DNA from: Pseudomonadota bacterium
GTDB taxonomy: Bacteria > Pseudomonadota > Gammaproteobacteria > Xanthomonadales > Xanthomonadaceae
Direction of reading: 5' to 3'
DNA: 5,765 nt
Assembly (NCBI GenBank): GCA_023423605.1
Contig: JAFAFF010000147.1
Location: 1-5,765, forward strand
Shown: one piece after another, positions 1-5,765 of the stretch
Position numbering within the stretch: position 1 is the stretch's first letter
How the letters are laid out: every line of letters begins with the position of its first letter
The notes under the pieces: model-generated
Told to the model about the DNA's origin: nothing
Database searches by the model: none
The model's input: the letters and a program-made list of their open reading frames with translations, nothing else
Program-made: the position numbers and the translations under genes

Positions 1-645
1 CAGGCGTTCGGTGAAAGGCTTGAGCAGGTTTTCGATATCCAGGCGCGATTGACCGGTCGCCTGTCGAACATTCCTTTCGAACTGCTGGCCGCGTTCTTCA
101 AACACCTTGCCGGCCAGTTCGGCGAACGCGCCGCTGAGCTTTTCCTGCGCCGTGTCCAGGTACGCGCGCAGTTCCGCGCTGGCCTGCTGGGCGTGCTGCA
201 GGTTGGCCTGTACGCGTGTGTGCTCGCCATGCAGCTGCTGGTAGTTGTCGCGCTGCGCCTGCAGTTGTTCCTGCAGTTCGCGCAGCTGTTGCTGCAGCTG
301 CCTCACCGCCTGCTCGCGTTCGCCCAGGCGTGTTTCGCGCTCGCCCGCCATTGCCGCCTCGCGTTCGGCGCGGGCCTGCGCCGTGGCCAGCAGCTGCTGG
401 CGTTCGACGGCGCGCAGCCGCTCCCCCTCCAGATCCTCCTGCAATGCCTGCAGGCGCCCACGCAGCTGGCCGGCTTCCACCTGGGCGGCGAGGCTGCGCT
501 CGCGTTCCTGGGCCACGGCCAGGCGCAGGGATTCAAGATCGCTGGACGCATCCGGTTGGTTGGCGCGACGCAGCAGCACTATCAGCAGGATGAGGAGGAC
601 GGCCAGCAGCAGCACGGCCAACAGGGCAGGAATCTGGGTTTGCAT
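1..645 (-). CDS. rmuC: DNA recombination protein RmuC, N-terminal part (cut by window start)
   Basis: The reading frame is open from the ATG at 645-643 to the window edge, giving 215 codons; RmuC proteins are usually around 450-520 residues, so the C-terminal half lies outside. Visible order: a short N-terminus followed by a strongly hydrophobic Leu/Val/Ile anchor at about residues 6-25, ended by RR; then a Gln/Glu/Leu/Arg-rich coiled coil from about 35 to 185; then the start of the conserved RmuC region, with FEERGQQFERNV and LDIENLLKPFTERL near the edge. That order (membrane anchor, coiled coil, nuclease-like RmuC domain) is typical of the family. Known role of the family: limits recombination at inverted repeats and is related to restriction-endonuclease-like folds; the catalytic region is not in this window. 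The start is chosen because the hydrophobic anchor begins right after it. There is no clear ribosome-binding site, and the predicted leader is very short. The transcript runs leftwards, away from the palindrome at 692-747. Confidence 0.92.
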   Translation of the reverse strand, partial: MQTQIPALLAVLLLAVLLILLIVLLRRANQPDASSDLESLRLAVAQERERSLAAQVEAGQLRGRLQALQEDLEGERLRAVERQQLLATAQARAEREAAMAGERETRLGEREQAVRQLQQQLRELQEQLQAQRDNYQQLHGEHTRVQANLQHAQQASAELRAYLDTAQEKLSGAFAELAGKVFEERGQQFERNVRQATGQSRLDIENLLKPFTERL

Positions 646-691
646 GGCCCTAGTCTAGGCGGACGCCGTCTCACCTGCTGAGCCGGCACGC

Positions 692-747
692 AAAAAATGG
701 GGACGGAGGTAGTTAATTGCAGATAACCACCTCCGTCCCCCTTTTTT
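692..747. terminator. Long near-perfect inverted repeat, likely two-way intrinsic terminator or dispersed palindromic repeat
   Basis: The arms GGGGACGGAGGT (699-710) and ACCTCCGTCCCC (729-740) are perfect 12-base inverted repeats. The pairing continues inward past one A/C mismatch (711/728) with GTTA (712-715) against TAAC (724-727), leaving an 8-base loop at 716-723. Outward, after a T/C mismatch (698/741), six A (692-697) pair with six T (742-747). On the minus strand the stem is followed by a U-rich run, so it can end transcription of the oxidoreductase gene, whose TGA stop (749-747) touches the outer edge. On the plus strand it would also work as a terminator. Its length and symmetry exceed those of a normal terminator, so it may instead or also be one copy of a genome-wide palindromic repeat family. 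It lacks the layout of the GTAG-ended repeats (SMAG) that I know from Stenotrophomonas. Confidence 0.75.
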
Positions 748-1754
748 CAGAAGCCTTCCAGGACGATCTTGCCCTTGGCGCGATGGCTTTCCAGCAGGGC
801 ATGGGCGCGGCGCAGGTTGGTCGCGTCGATGCGGCCGTAGTGCTCGCCCAGCGTGGTGCGCAGCACGCCGGCATCCACCAGGCCCGCCACCCGGTTCAGC
901 AGCACGTGCTGCTGTTGCATGTCCGCGGTCTGGAACAGCGGCCGGGCGAACATGAACTCCCAGTGCAGCGACGCACACTTCCGCTTGAGCGCCATCACGT
1001 CCAGCTGGCCCGGATCATCGATCAACCCCAGCTGGCCCTGTGGGGCCAGTATGTCGATGATCTGCGCGTAATGCTGGTCGGTGTGGGTCAGGCTGGCCAC
1101 GTGCTGCACCTGCTTGATGCCCAGCCGGGCCAAGCCTTCGGCCAGCGGCAGCGAATGGTCGATGACATGGTGCGCGCCCAGTGCATATACCCAGTCCTGG
1201 GTTTCCGGCCGCGATGCCGTGCCGACCACCGTCAGACGGGTCAGCTGACGGGCCAGCTGCACCAGGATGGAGCCCACGCCACCAGCGGCGCCGATGACCA
1301 GCAGCACCTGGCCTTCGCCGCCGCCTTCGGCGATGCGCAGGCGGTCGAACAGCAGTTCCCACGCGGTGATGGCCGTCAACGGCAGTGCTGCGGCCTGGGC
1401 GTCATCCAGGCTGGCCGGCTTGCGGCCGACGATGCGCTCATCCACCAGCTGGTATTCGGCATTGCTGCCCGGACGATCGATGGCACCGGCGTAATAGACC
1501 TCATCACCCGGCTGGAACAGGGTGACCTCGCTGCCCACCGCGTCCACCACGCCCACCGCATCGAAGCCGAGTACGCGCGGGCCTTCGGTGGCTGCGGTAC
1601 GGCGTACCTTGGTATCCACCGGATTCACCGCCACCGCGCGCACCGCCACGCGCAGGTCGCGCGGGCCGGGGCTGGGCAGCTCCAGCTGGATGTCCTGCAG
1701 GGCATGTGGATCGTCGATGGGTAATCCGGACCGGGTATAGGCAACAGCGCGCAT
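747..1754 (-). CDS. Zinc-independent MDR-family NAD(P)H oxidoreductase (quinone reductase / ADH family 1 type)
   Basis: The product is 335 residues from the chosen ATG (1754-1752) to TGA (749-747). It has a GroES-like N-terminal half with NPVDTKVR at 44-51 and GFDAVGVVDAVG at 63-74, then a Rossmann nucleotide-binding fold with GAAGGVGSILVQLARQL at 155-171, and a C-terminal tail ending in GKIVLEGF. These are the marks of the medium-chain dehydrogenase/reductase superfamily, in the subgroup often named 'zinc-binding alcohol dehydrogenase family protein'. The cysteine and histidine ligands of true zinc ADHs are not seen, so it probably uses NAD(P)H without catalytic zinc to reduce quinones or activated carbonyls in the cytosol; the exact substrate cannot be told. 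An in-frame ATG five codons upstream (1769) would give 340 residues; I prefer 1754 because family members begin MKAVGY-like, matching MRAVAY here, and a GAGAC lies about 8 bases upstream. The gene stands alone: 125 bases separate it from the metalloprotease gene and the palindrome closes it. Confidence 0.9.
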   Translation of the reverse strand: MRAVAYTRSGLPIDDPHALQDIQLELPSPGPRDLRVAVRAVAVNPVDTKVRRTAATEGPRVLGFDAVGVVDAVGSEVTLFQPGDEVYYAGAIDRPGSNAEYQLVDERIVGRKPASLDDAQAAALPLTAITAWELLFDRLRIAEGGGEGQVLLVIGAAGGVGSILVQLARQLTRLTVVGTASRPETQDWVYALGAHHVIDHSLPLAEGLARLGIKQVQHVASLTHTDQHYAQIIDILAPQGQLGLIDDPGQLDVMALKRKCASLHWEFMFARPLFQTADMQQQHVLLNRVAGLVDAGVLRTTLGEHYGRIDATNLRRAHALLESHRAKGKIVLEGF

Positions 1755-1853
1755 GGACACGTCTCGCATAGGGGAGAATGCCTAGGATGCGCGCGCCGGG
1801 ATGACTTTGAAAGCCACGCCACCGGGCGTCACGCGGCGGCTCACCGGCATCTC

Positions 1854-1879
1854 CCGTCCCCTGCCGCCATCGGCGACGG
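1854..1879 (-). other. Possible small hairpin just after the metalloprotease gene stop
   Basis: Directly beyond the TAA (1882-1880) of the metalloprotease gene, GACGG (1875-1879) can pair with CCGTC (1854-1858), and CGGC (1871-1874) with GCCG (1863-1866) around a 4-base loop, with a 4-base bulge at 1859-1862. Its place fits a 3'-end structure, but no U-run follows on the minus strand, so it is not a convincing intrinsic terminator, and GC-rich DNA forms such stems by chance. A second weak stem, ACGCC/GGCGT around a 4-base loop at about 1815-1828, has the same limits. Confidence 0.22.
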
Positions 1880-4072
1880 TTACCCGTATGGGGGATTGGC
1901 CCAGTCCTTCTGGTGCGCCCGCATCCGTTGACGATTCTCCTCGGAGAAGAAGTAGCAGGTGGATCGGAACAGATTGGCCGCACCGGCCTTCATCAGCGTC
2001 CCACACCACCATCCGTTGTAGTGCACGCGTGCATGCTCATGCTCGGCATCGAGCATGTGGCCGATTTCGTGTGCCGGTACCCCGTAGCGGTTGTCGCTGG
2101 CGATGGCTGAATGACGTCCGGCGATGCCATCGATCAACAGGGAGGGGCCGGAGTCTGTCATGAGCAGATACTTGTGCATGTAATTGAATGGAATCGCACC
2201 ACCCATGCGATGTTCCATGGCCTTCTGGGTGAACGTGTCCAGTGAGCGAAGCTCATCGAACGCTGTCCTGTAGGACATATCGGTGATGCCTGGAACCTGT
2301 TTCATGTAATGGAAATAGATGTGCTTGCCGGGAAACACCGTCTTCAGTTCCTGCAGCAACCAGCTGAAATATTTCCGGTGGATTTCCTCGATGCGCAGAT
2401 CGGTGGGCAGCAGGTCATCGTGCAGATACACCCCGATGCACAGCGAACTGGATCCATCGGCAAACTGGCCTTCCGGGGAGTAGCGGCCCTGTGTCCGGGC
2501 CAGCGCCAGCGGTGTGTCGGCCTCGTCGGCTCCTTCGGCCGGATCGGGCATCCCGGCGCCGGTCGCATTGCCCGGTGCCGTTGCCTGCGAGATCAGCCTA
2601 CCGCCGAGCAGACCTGTGATGACGACGGTAGCAAAGGCGCCTGTGGCAACCATGGGGTTGCGGCGGATCGCACCGCAGGCCGTCGATGACCGCGTAGCGG
2701 CCGATGCCACTGGCACGGAGACCGCACCCGCGTGCTGTGGGATGAACGGCGCAGACACCGTGTCCTGGACGGTATGGGGAAGGACGTTGCGAACGCCCAG
2801 CAGGCATGCAGGCAACCAGCTGAGCAGCCTTCCCTGCCATGTATGGCCGCCAGCAGATGACGACGTGGACGCGAGCTGCGCGCGCGCGTCATGCAGGGCG
2901 TTCAGGGCGCCAGCCAGGTCCTCCGGGTTCTGCGGGATCTCCGACAGCGCTTGCAGCAGCGACAGACTGAACTCAAGGCGCGCGCGTTCCTGGTACGGGG
3001 CGCTGCTGTCCGCACCATTCATTCCCCTCAGTCCGACGTCGATTTCTTCGTGTCGCGCCATGCCGTCGCGCTGGGCGGCCGCTATTCTTTCCTCGTCCAG
3101 CAGAGAACCCTGGAACATTCGATGGATATCGTCGATGGCGTCGATCCGGGCCTGCACCACATCAATGTCAGCAGGGTCTGCCAGCAGACTGACGACCGCA
3201 TCGCTCAAGGGAGCAGCCGTTTCCTGCAGTACGCCCCATGCCGCAGAGCCATTGGCGTGCAGACGCTGCGCTTCGACCAGGCATCTGGCGGCCTCCTGCC
3301 TGGGAACGCCCACGTGCTGCAGCAAGCGGTTCATCATGCCGTCCTGTACGCCGCAAACCACCGCCCCGATGAGCAGCTTCGCCATTGATGTCATGGGTGA
3401 GGCGGCGAACGAAGCGATGGCATAAGCCACCATCGCTGGCGCCAGCACGCCTTTTTCCAGCAACCGGTTCAACCCGGCCATGGCTTCACTTGGCGAGGTG
3501 GCACGTGCCACGGCAGCGCACGCGTCGCTGAATGTAGAAACGGCCGGTGGGTCGCAATAGAACGCGGGCAGCGTGCTGCAGGCGCGGAAAAGAGCGACGG
3601 GAGGCAGGCACTGCGCCACCATCCGGCTGAGGAAGCCAGTGGACAGTGCGACTGGCAATGCCAGCGCTGATTCCTGCAGCTCCAGCTGACGATCCCGTTG
3701 CTGCGCGTGCATGGCCGGGCCAAACGATCCGGCCACGCTGGACCCAGCTTGCCACGCCGGCGCGGGCAACGGTCGATTGTCCAGGCTCACCTCCATCCTC
3801 GACGACGCCGTGCGTGTCTGCGAGGACGTGGGCCGCGGCACGCCGCCTTGAGGGTGGATATGCAGAGCAGTGTCGTTTCCCACCGGGCCGTCCTGTGCGA
3901 AGAAGCCGCGATTATCGGTAGACGTAGCCTGTGGAAATGGCAGAAAAGGGCCCTCTGCGGCCTCTCCGGTCTTCCCTGTCCGGTGCGCACTTCCAGTGCG
4001 GCCCGGGGACTGTTCGAGCCGCGGCAGGGTAGCGGAGAATGCTGCTCCGATTTCGAACGAGTGCACCGTCAT
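1880..4072 (-). CDS. Uncharacterised large protein with C-terminal metzincin-like zinc metalloprotease domain and central membrane segment
   Basis: The product is about 730 residues from the ATG at 4072 to TAA (1882-1880). Residues 1-130 are Ser/Thr/Pro/Gly-rich and look disordered, with no Sec signal peptide. Residues about 130-450 are Ala/Leu-rich and probably helical, with a hydrophobic stretch near 209-243; I recognise no family. A likely transmembrane segment lies at about 474-493 (MVATGAFATVVITGLLGG), preceded by RR, so the C-terminus should face away from the cytoplasm if it sits in the inner membrane. An acidic linker follows, then a protease-like domain from about 540 to the end: zinc motif HEIGHMLDAEH at 668-678 (E669 catalytic; H668, H672 and H678 ligands), and WWCGTLM at 688-694 as the probable Met-turn (M694). 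Cysteines 545, 690 and 706 could form one disulfide. The C-terminal domain resembles bacterial M12/reprolysin-like proteases. The start is unsure: ATG 4087 (735 aa, AGG six bases upstream) overlaps leuE; GTG 3883 has the best ribosome site (AGGA at 3894-3891, 7-base gap) and gives 667 aa; ATG 3796 gives 638 aa. G+C is locally low. Secretion or effector use is inference only. Confidence 0.82.
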   Translation of the reverse strand: MTVHSFEIGAAFSATLPRLEQSPGRTGSAHRTGKTGEAAEGPFLPFPQATSTDNRGFFAQDGPVGNDTALHIHPQGGVPRPTSSQTRTASSRMEVSLDNRPLPAPAWQAGSSVAGSFGPAMHAQQRDRQLELQESALALPVALSTGFLSRMVAQCLPPVALFRACSTLPAFYCDPPAVSTFSDACAAVARATSPSEAMAGLNRLLEKGVLAPAMVAYAIASFAASPMTSMAKLLIGAVVCGVQDGMMNRLLQHVGVPRQEAARCLVEAQRLHANGSAAWGVLQETAAPLSDAVVSLLADPADIDVVQARIDAIDDIHRMFQGSLLDEERIAAAQRDGMARHEEIDVGLRGMNGADSSAPYQERARLEFSLSLLQALSEIPQNPEDLAGALNALHDARAQLASTSSSAGGHTWQGRLLSWLPACLLGVRNVLPHTVQDTVSAPFIPQHAGAVSVPVASAATRSSTACGAIRRNPMVATGAFATVVITGLLGGRLISQATAPGNATGAGMPDPAEGADEADTPLALARTQGRYSPEGQFADGSSSLCIGVYLHDDLLPTDLRIEEIHRKYFSWLLQELKTVFPGKHIYFHYMKQVPGITDMSYRTAFDELRSLDTFTQKAMEHRMGGAIPFNYMHKYLLMTDSGPSLLIDGIAGRHSAIASDNRYGVPAHEIGHMLDAEHEHARVHYNGWWCGTLMKAGAANLFRSTCYFFSEENRQRMRAHQKDWANPPYG
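2007..2455 (-). other. Metalloprotease domain of the large protein (zinc site and Met-turn)
   Basis: This stretch codes for the protease domain from about residue 540 through the Met-turn; the C-terminal tail continues to 1883. The HExxH histidine codon is at 2071-2069. Upstream of it lies KYLLMT, followed by AGRHSAIAS and YGVPAHEIGH, an order seen in bacterial reprolysin-like proteases, where these form the central sheet and the active-site helix. After the third histidine come extra histidines (H680, H684) and the aromatic YNGWWC that leads to the Met-turn. The metzincin consensus HExxHxxGxxH has glycine at the eighth place; here it is Asp675. All three zinc ligands and the catalytic glutamate are kept, so the enzyme is probably active. 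Confidence 0.7.
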
Positions 4073-4079
4073 GCCGTGG

Positions 4080-4703
4080 ATGGGCATCCAGGACCTGTGG
4101 ACCTTCCTGCTCGCCGTGCTGGTGTTCCTGGCGCTGCCGGGTCCGGGCACGTTCACTCTGCTCACCGCCACCGGCCGTGGCGGAATCCGCGGCGGCTACA
4201 CCGCCCTGGCCGGACTTGCGGTGGGCGACCAGATCCTGATGTGGCTGGCGCTGGCCGGCGTCGCGGCCTTGCTGAAGGCCAATCCGCTGGTGTTCAGCGC
4301 CGTGCAGTACGTGGGTGCGGCCTATCTGGTCTGGGTCGGGGCCGGCCTGCTGCGGACACCGCCGGCAAGCCCTGCCGGATCGCCCGGCAGCGTCCGCCTG
4401 GCGCCGGGGCAGTATTTCCGCCAGGCCATCCTGGTAAGCCTGCTCAACCCGAAGGCCATCCTGTTCTACATGGCATTCCTGCCGCTGTTCATCGATCCGC
4501 GCCAGCATCAGGGACTGGCGACGTTCGCGGCACTGGCGGGCATCATCCTGGTTACCAGCATCGCCTACTGTTCACTGCTCATCGGGGTCGGCAACCTGGC
4601 GCGCCGACGGCTGATCCAGCATCCACGGGTGAGCGACGTGCTCCGGCGGGTGGCCGGGCTGTTCCTGGTCGCGTTCGGTATCCGGCTGGGACTGAACGGG
4701 TGA
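4080..4703 (+). CDS. leuE: LeuE/RhtB-family amino acid exporter (LysE superfamily)
   Basis: The product is 207 residues, close to the usual 205-212 of LeuE/RhtB proteins, and ends at TGA 4701-4703. About six membrane segments are visible (about residues 7-27, 42-66, 69-92, 115-137, 148-172 and 186-204). Family marks: PGPGTFTLLTATGRGGIRGGY (20-40), the AGVAALLKANPLVF region, QYVGAAYLVWVG (76-87) and SLLNPKAILFYMAFLPLFIDP (120-140). Proteins of this type export neutral amino acids such as leucine, or homoserine and threonine, by proton exchange through the inner membrane. The match to LeuE is best in the GGY...GD...LMWLALAGVA region, but the substrate is not proven. The start MGIQDLWTF (4080) is chosen from the family N-terminus; ATG 4071, three codons upstream, is equally possible and would share bases with the ATG of the opposite-strand metalloprotease gene. 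Neither has a strong ribosome site (only CGAG near 4058-4061). The promoter must lie inside the upstream divergent gene unless that gene starts later than assumed. Confidence 0.9.
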   Translation: MGIQDLWTFLLAVLVFLALPGPGTFTLLTATGRGGIRGGYTALAGLAVGDQILMWLALAGVAALLKANPLVFSAVQYVGAAYLVWVGAGLLRTPPASPAGSPGSVRLAPGQYFRQAILVSLLNPKAILFYMAFLPLFIDPRQHQGLATFAALAGIILVTSIAYCSLLIGVGNLARRRLIQHPRVSDVLRRVAGLFLVAFGIRLGLNG

Positions 4704-4758
4704 TGCAGACCCGGTCCTCGATGCCTGCGGCAATGCAGACAGCACCACACCCGCATTT

Positions 4759-4774
4759 GTGCCGTTTCCGGCAC
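4759..4774 (+). terminator. Short perfect hairpin downstream of leuE, weak terminator candidate
   Basis: GTGCCG (4759-4764) and CGGCAC (4769-4774) pair perfectly around a TTTC loop, 56 bases after the leuE stop. No T-run follows (the next bases are GTCACGTC), so Rho-independent termination is doubtful. It is the only clean stem I see in the spacer between the two transporter genes. Confidence 0.25.
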
Positions 4775-4814
4775 GTCACGTCGCGCACGAGATCTATCCG
4801 TGGCCGCTGAGCGA

Positions 4815-4843
4815 TTGGCAGTAGTAATGTTGCGCGCTATTCG
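4815..4843 (+). promoter_or_regulatory. Possible sigma70-type promoter for the amino acid permease
   Basis: TTGGCA (4815-4820) matches five of six -35 consensus bases, and TATTCG (4838-4843) follows after exactly 17 bases but matches only three of six -10 bases. The segment around 4813-4850 is AT-richer than its surroundings and lies 42-70 bases before the permease start. No operator or riboswitch-like structure is evident. The weak -10 keeps this tentative. Confidence 0.3.
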
Positions 4844-4884
4844 GTAACACTCGGGCCCTTGTCGTTTCCTGTCACGAGGCCTGA

Positions 4885-5765
4885 ATGTCTTTGCTCCGGC
4901 GCAAATCCCTGGATTCCGTCACCGTCCACGAGGCCGGGCGGCAGCTGGTCCGTACGCTCAGCTGGCCGCATCTGATCGCGATGGGCATCGGTGCGATCGT
5001 CGGCACCGGCATCTACACGCTGATCGGCGTCGGCGCCAATCTGGCCGGTCCGGCGGTGCTGATCTCCTTCGCCATCGCCGGCGCGGTCTGCGCCTGCGCG
5101 GCACTGGCCTATGCCGAACTGGCGACGATGATGCCTGCCGCGGGCAGTGCCTATACCTACAGTTACAGCGCGCTCGGTGAAATCTTCGCCTGGGTGGTCG
5201 GCTGGAGCCTGATCCTCGAATACTCGCTGGTGGTGAGCACGGTGGCGGTCGGCTGGTCGGGCTATTTCGTCGGCTTCCTGGAATGGCTGAACCTGCAGAT
5301 GGGCATCGACGTGCGGCTGCCGATGGCGCTTTCCGCCGGTCCGCATGTGGAAGGCGGGGTGTTCAACCTGCCGGCGGTGATCATCACCTGGGTGGTGGCC
5401 GGCGGCCTGATGCTGGGCACCAAGGAAAGCGCCACCCTCAACGCGGTGCTGGTGGTGCTGAAGATCATCGCCCTGGCCGTGTTCGTTGCCGTTGCGCTGC
5501 CCGCCTTCGACAGCGCCAACCTGCAGCCGTTCATGCCCTATGGTTTCGCCAAGTCGCTGGGCCCGGACGGCGTGGAGCGTGGCGTGATGGCTGCCGCGGC
5601 GATCATCTTCTTCGCCTTTTACGGTTTCGATGCGATCGCCACGGCGGCCGAAGAAACCAGGAACCCGGCGCGCGACCTGTCCATCGGCATCATCGGCTCG
5701 ATGATCGGCTGCACCACGGTGTACATCCTGGTGGCGCTGGCCGCCGTCGGTGCGATGAGCTACGC
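4885..5765 (+). CDS. APC-superfamily amino acid permease, N-terminal part (cut by window end)
   Basis: The frame is open from ATG 4885 to the window edge (293 codons plus two bases); full proteins are usually about 450-500 residues, so roughly 60 percent is present. The start has a good ribosome site, GAGG at 4876-4879 with a 5-base gap. After a basic cytoplasmic N-terminus (residues 1-27) comes the first helix with the substrate-binding signature GIGAIVGTGIYTLIG (34-48), then AGPAVLISFAIAG (54-66), CAALAYAELATMMPAAGSAYTY (71-92), EIFAWVVGWSLILEYSLVVSTVAVGWSGYF (99-128), and FFAFYGFDAIATAAEETRNPARDLSIGII (242-270). These are marks of the cationic amino acid transporter/YhdG-like branch of the APC superfamily, inner-membrane proteins that take up amino acids by proton symport or exchange. 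The substrate cannot be told from sequence. It follows leuE in the same direction after 181 bases, a gap large enough for its own promoter. Confidence 0.93.
   Translation, partial: MSLLRRKSLDSVTVHEAGRQLVRTLSWPHLIAMGIGAIVGTGIYTLIGVGANLAGPAVLISFAIAGAVCACAALAYAELATMMPAAGSAYTYSYSALGEIFAWVVGWSLILEYSLVVSTVAVGWSGYFVGFLEWLNLQMGIDVRLPMALSAGPHVEGGVFNLPAVIITWVVAGGLMLGTKESATLNAVLVVLKIIALAVFVAVALPAFDSANLQPFMPYGFAKSLGPDGVERGVMAAAAIIFFAFYGFDAIATAAEETRNPARDLSIGIIGSMIGCTTVYILVALAAVGAMSY

Noticed and set aside
49..681. Plus-strand open frame of 210 codons opposite rmuC, with hydrophobic Leu/Gln-rich product
   Set aside because: The minus strand encodes a recognisable RmuC N-terminus. The Leu/Gln richness is the mirror image of the coiled-coil codons.
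717..1724. Plus-strand open frame of 335 codons opposite the oxidoreductase gene
   Set aside because: It is the antisense shadow of a clear MDR-family gene; its product is rich in Gln, His and Arg and has no family features. High G+C keeps such frames open.
1770..1879. Spacer between metalloprotease and oxidoreductase genes checked for a small gene or riboswitch
   Set aside because: Only short GC-rich stems are visible; there is no convincing -35/-10 pair, ribosome site with a new frame, or known riboswitch core.
2022..2033. Perfect 12-base palindrome TGCACGCGTGCA
   Set aside because: It lies inside the protease coding region (His-Ala-Arg-Val-His) and has no spacer, flanking signal or second copy in the window; it is a likely chance effect of codon choice.
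2514..3425. Plus-strand open frame of 303 codons inside the metalloprotease gene
   Set aside because: Its Ser/Arg/Cys/Ala-rich product looks like a shadow. The minus-strand frame runs unbroken over the whole region and carries a complete zinc protease site.
3698..4810. Plus-strand open frame of 370 codons across the divergence point and leuE
   Set aside because: It is out of frame with leuE and has an Arg/Pro/Gly-rich, low-complexity product; leuE in the other frame has clear family motifs and membrane segments.
4837..5534. Minus-strand open frames opposite the permease
   Set aside because: They are antisense shadows of a strongly supported APC permease; products are His/Arg/Asp-rich without family features.

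Overview
The window looks like chromosomal DNA of a Stenotrophomonas-type or related Xanthomonadaceae gammaproteobacterium. This is inferred from the high G+C content, strong GC-ending codon use and the style of the RmuC, LeuE-like, MDR oxidoreductase and APC permease proteins; no rRNA or other marker proves it. It holds five protein-coding genes, two of them cut by the window edges, and no RNA gene, CRISPR array or insertion sequence that I can see.

Layout, left to right. (1) 1-645, minus strand: N-terminal 215 codons of rmuC (membrane anchor, long coiled coil, beginning of the RmuC domain). (2) 646-746: a spacer holding a striking long inverted repeat (692-747) with A/T tracts on both sides, which looks like a two-way terminator or a dispersed palindromic repeat. 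(3) 747-1754, minus strand: a zinc-independent MDR-family NAD(P)H-dependent oxidoreductase (quinone reductase/ADH-like). (4) 1880-about 4072, minus strand: a large protein of about 730 residues with no recognisable N-terminal domain, a central membrane-spanning segment and a C-terminal metzincin-like zinc metalloprotease domain; part of it has clearly lower G+C than its neighbours. (5) 4080-4703, plus strand: a LeuE/RhtB-family amino acid exporter whose start lies almost on top of the start of gene 4. (6) 4704-4884: a spacer of 181 bases with a short hairpin and a possible weak promoter. (7) 4885-5765, plus strand: the first 293 codons of an APC-superfamily amino acid permease.

Genes 1, 3 and 4 run leftwards, genes 5 and 7 rightwards, so the divergence point is near 4072-4080. 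The two transporters make loose sense together (amino acid export and uptake). The other genes are ordinary housekeeping except the metalloprotease protein, which is the accessory-looking gene here: odd domain layout, atypical composition, unclear start and unknown target. I see no multi-gene novel system; the metalloprotease protein and the long palindrome are the two things most worth following up.
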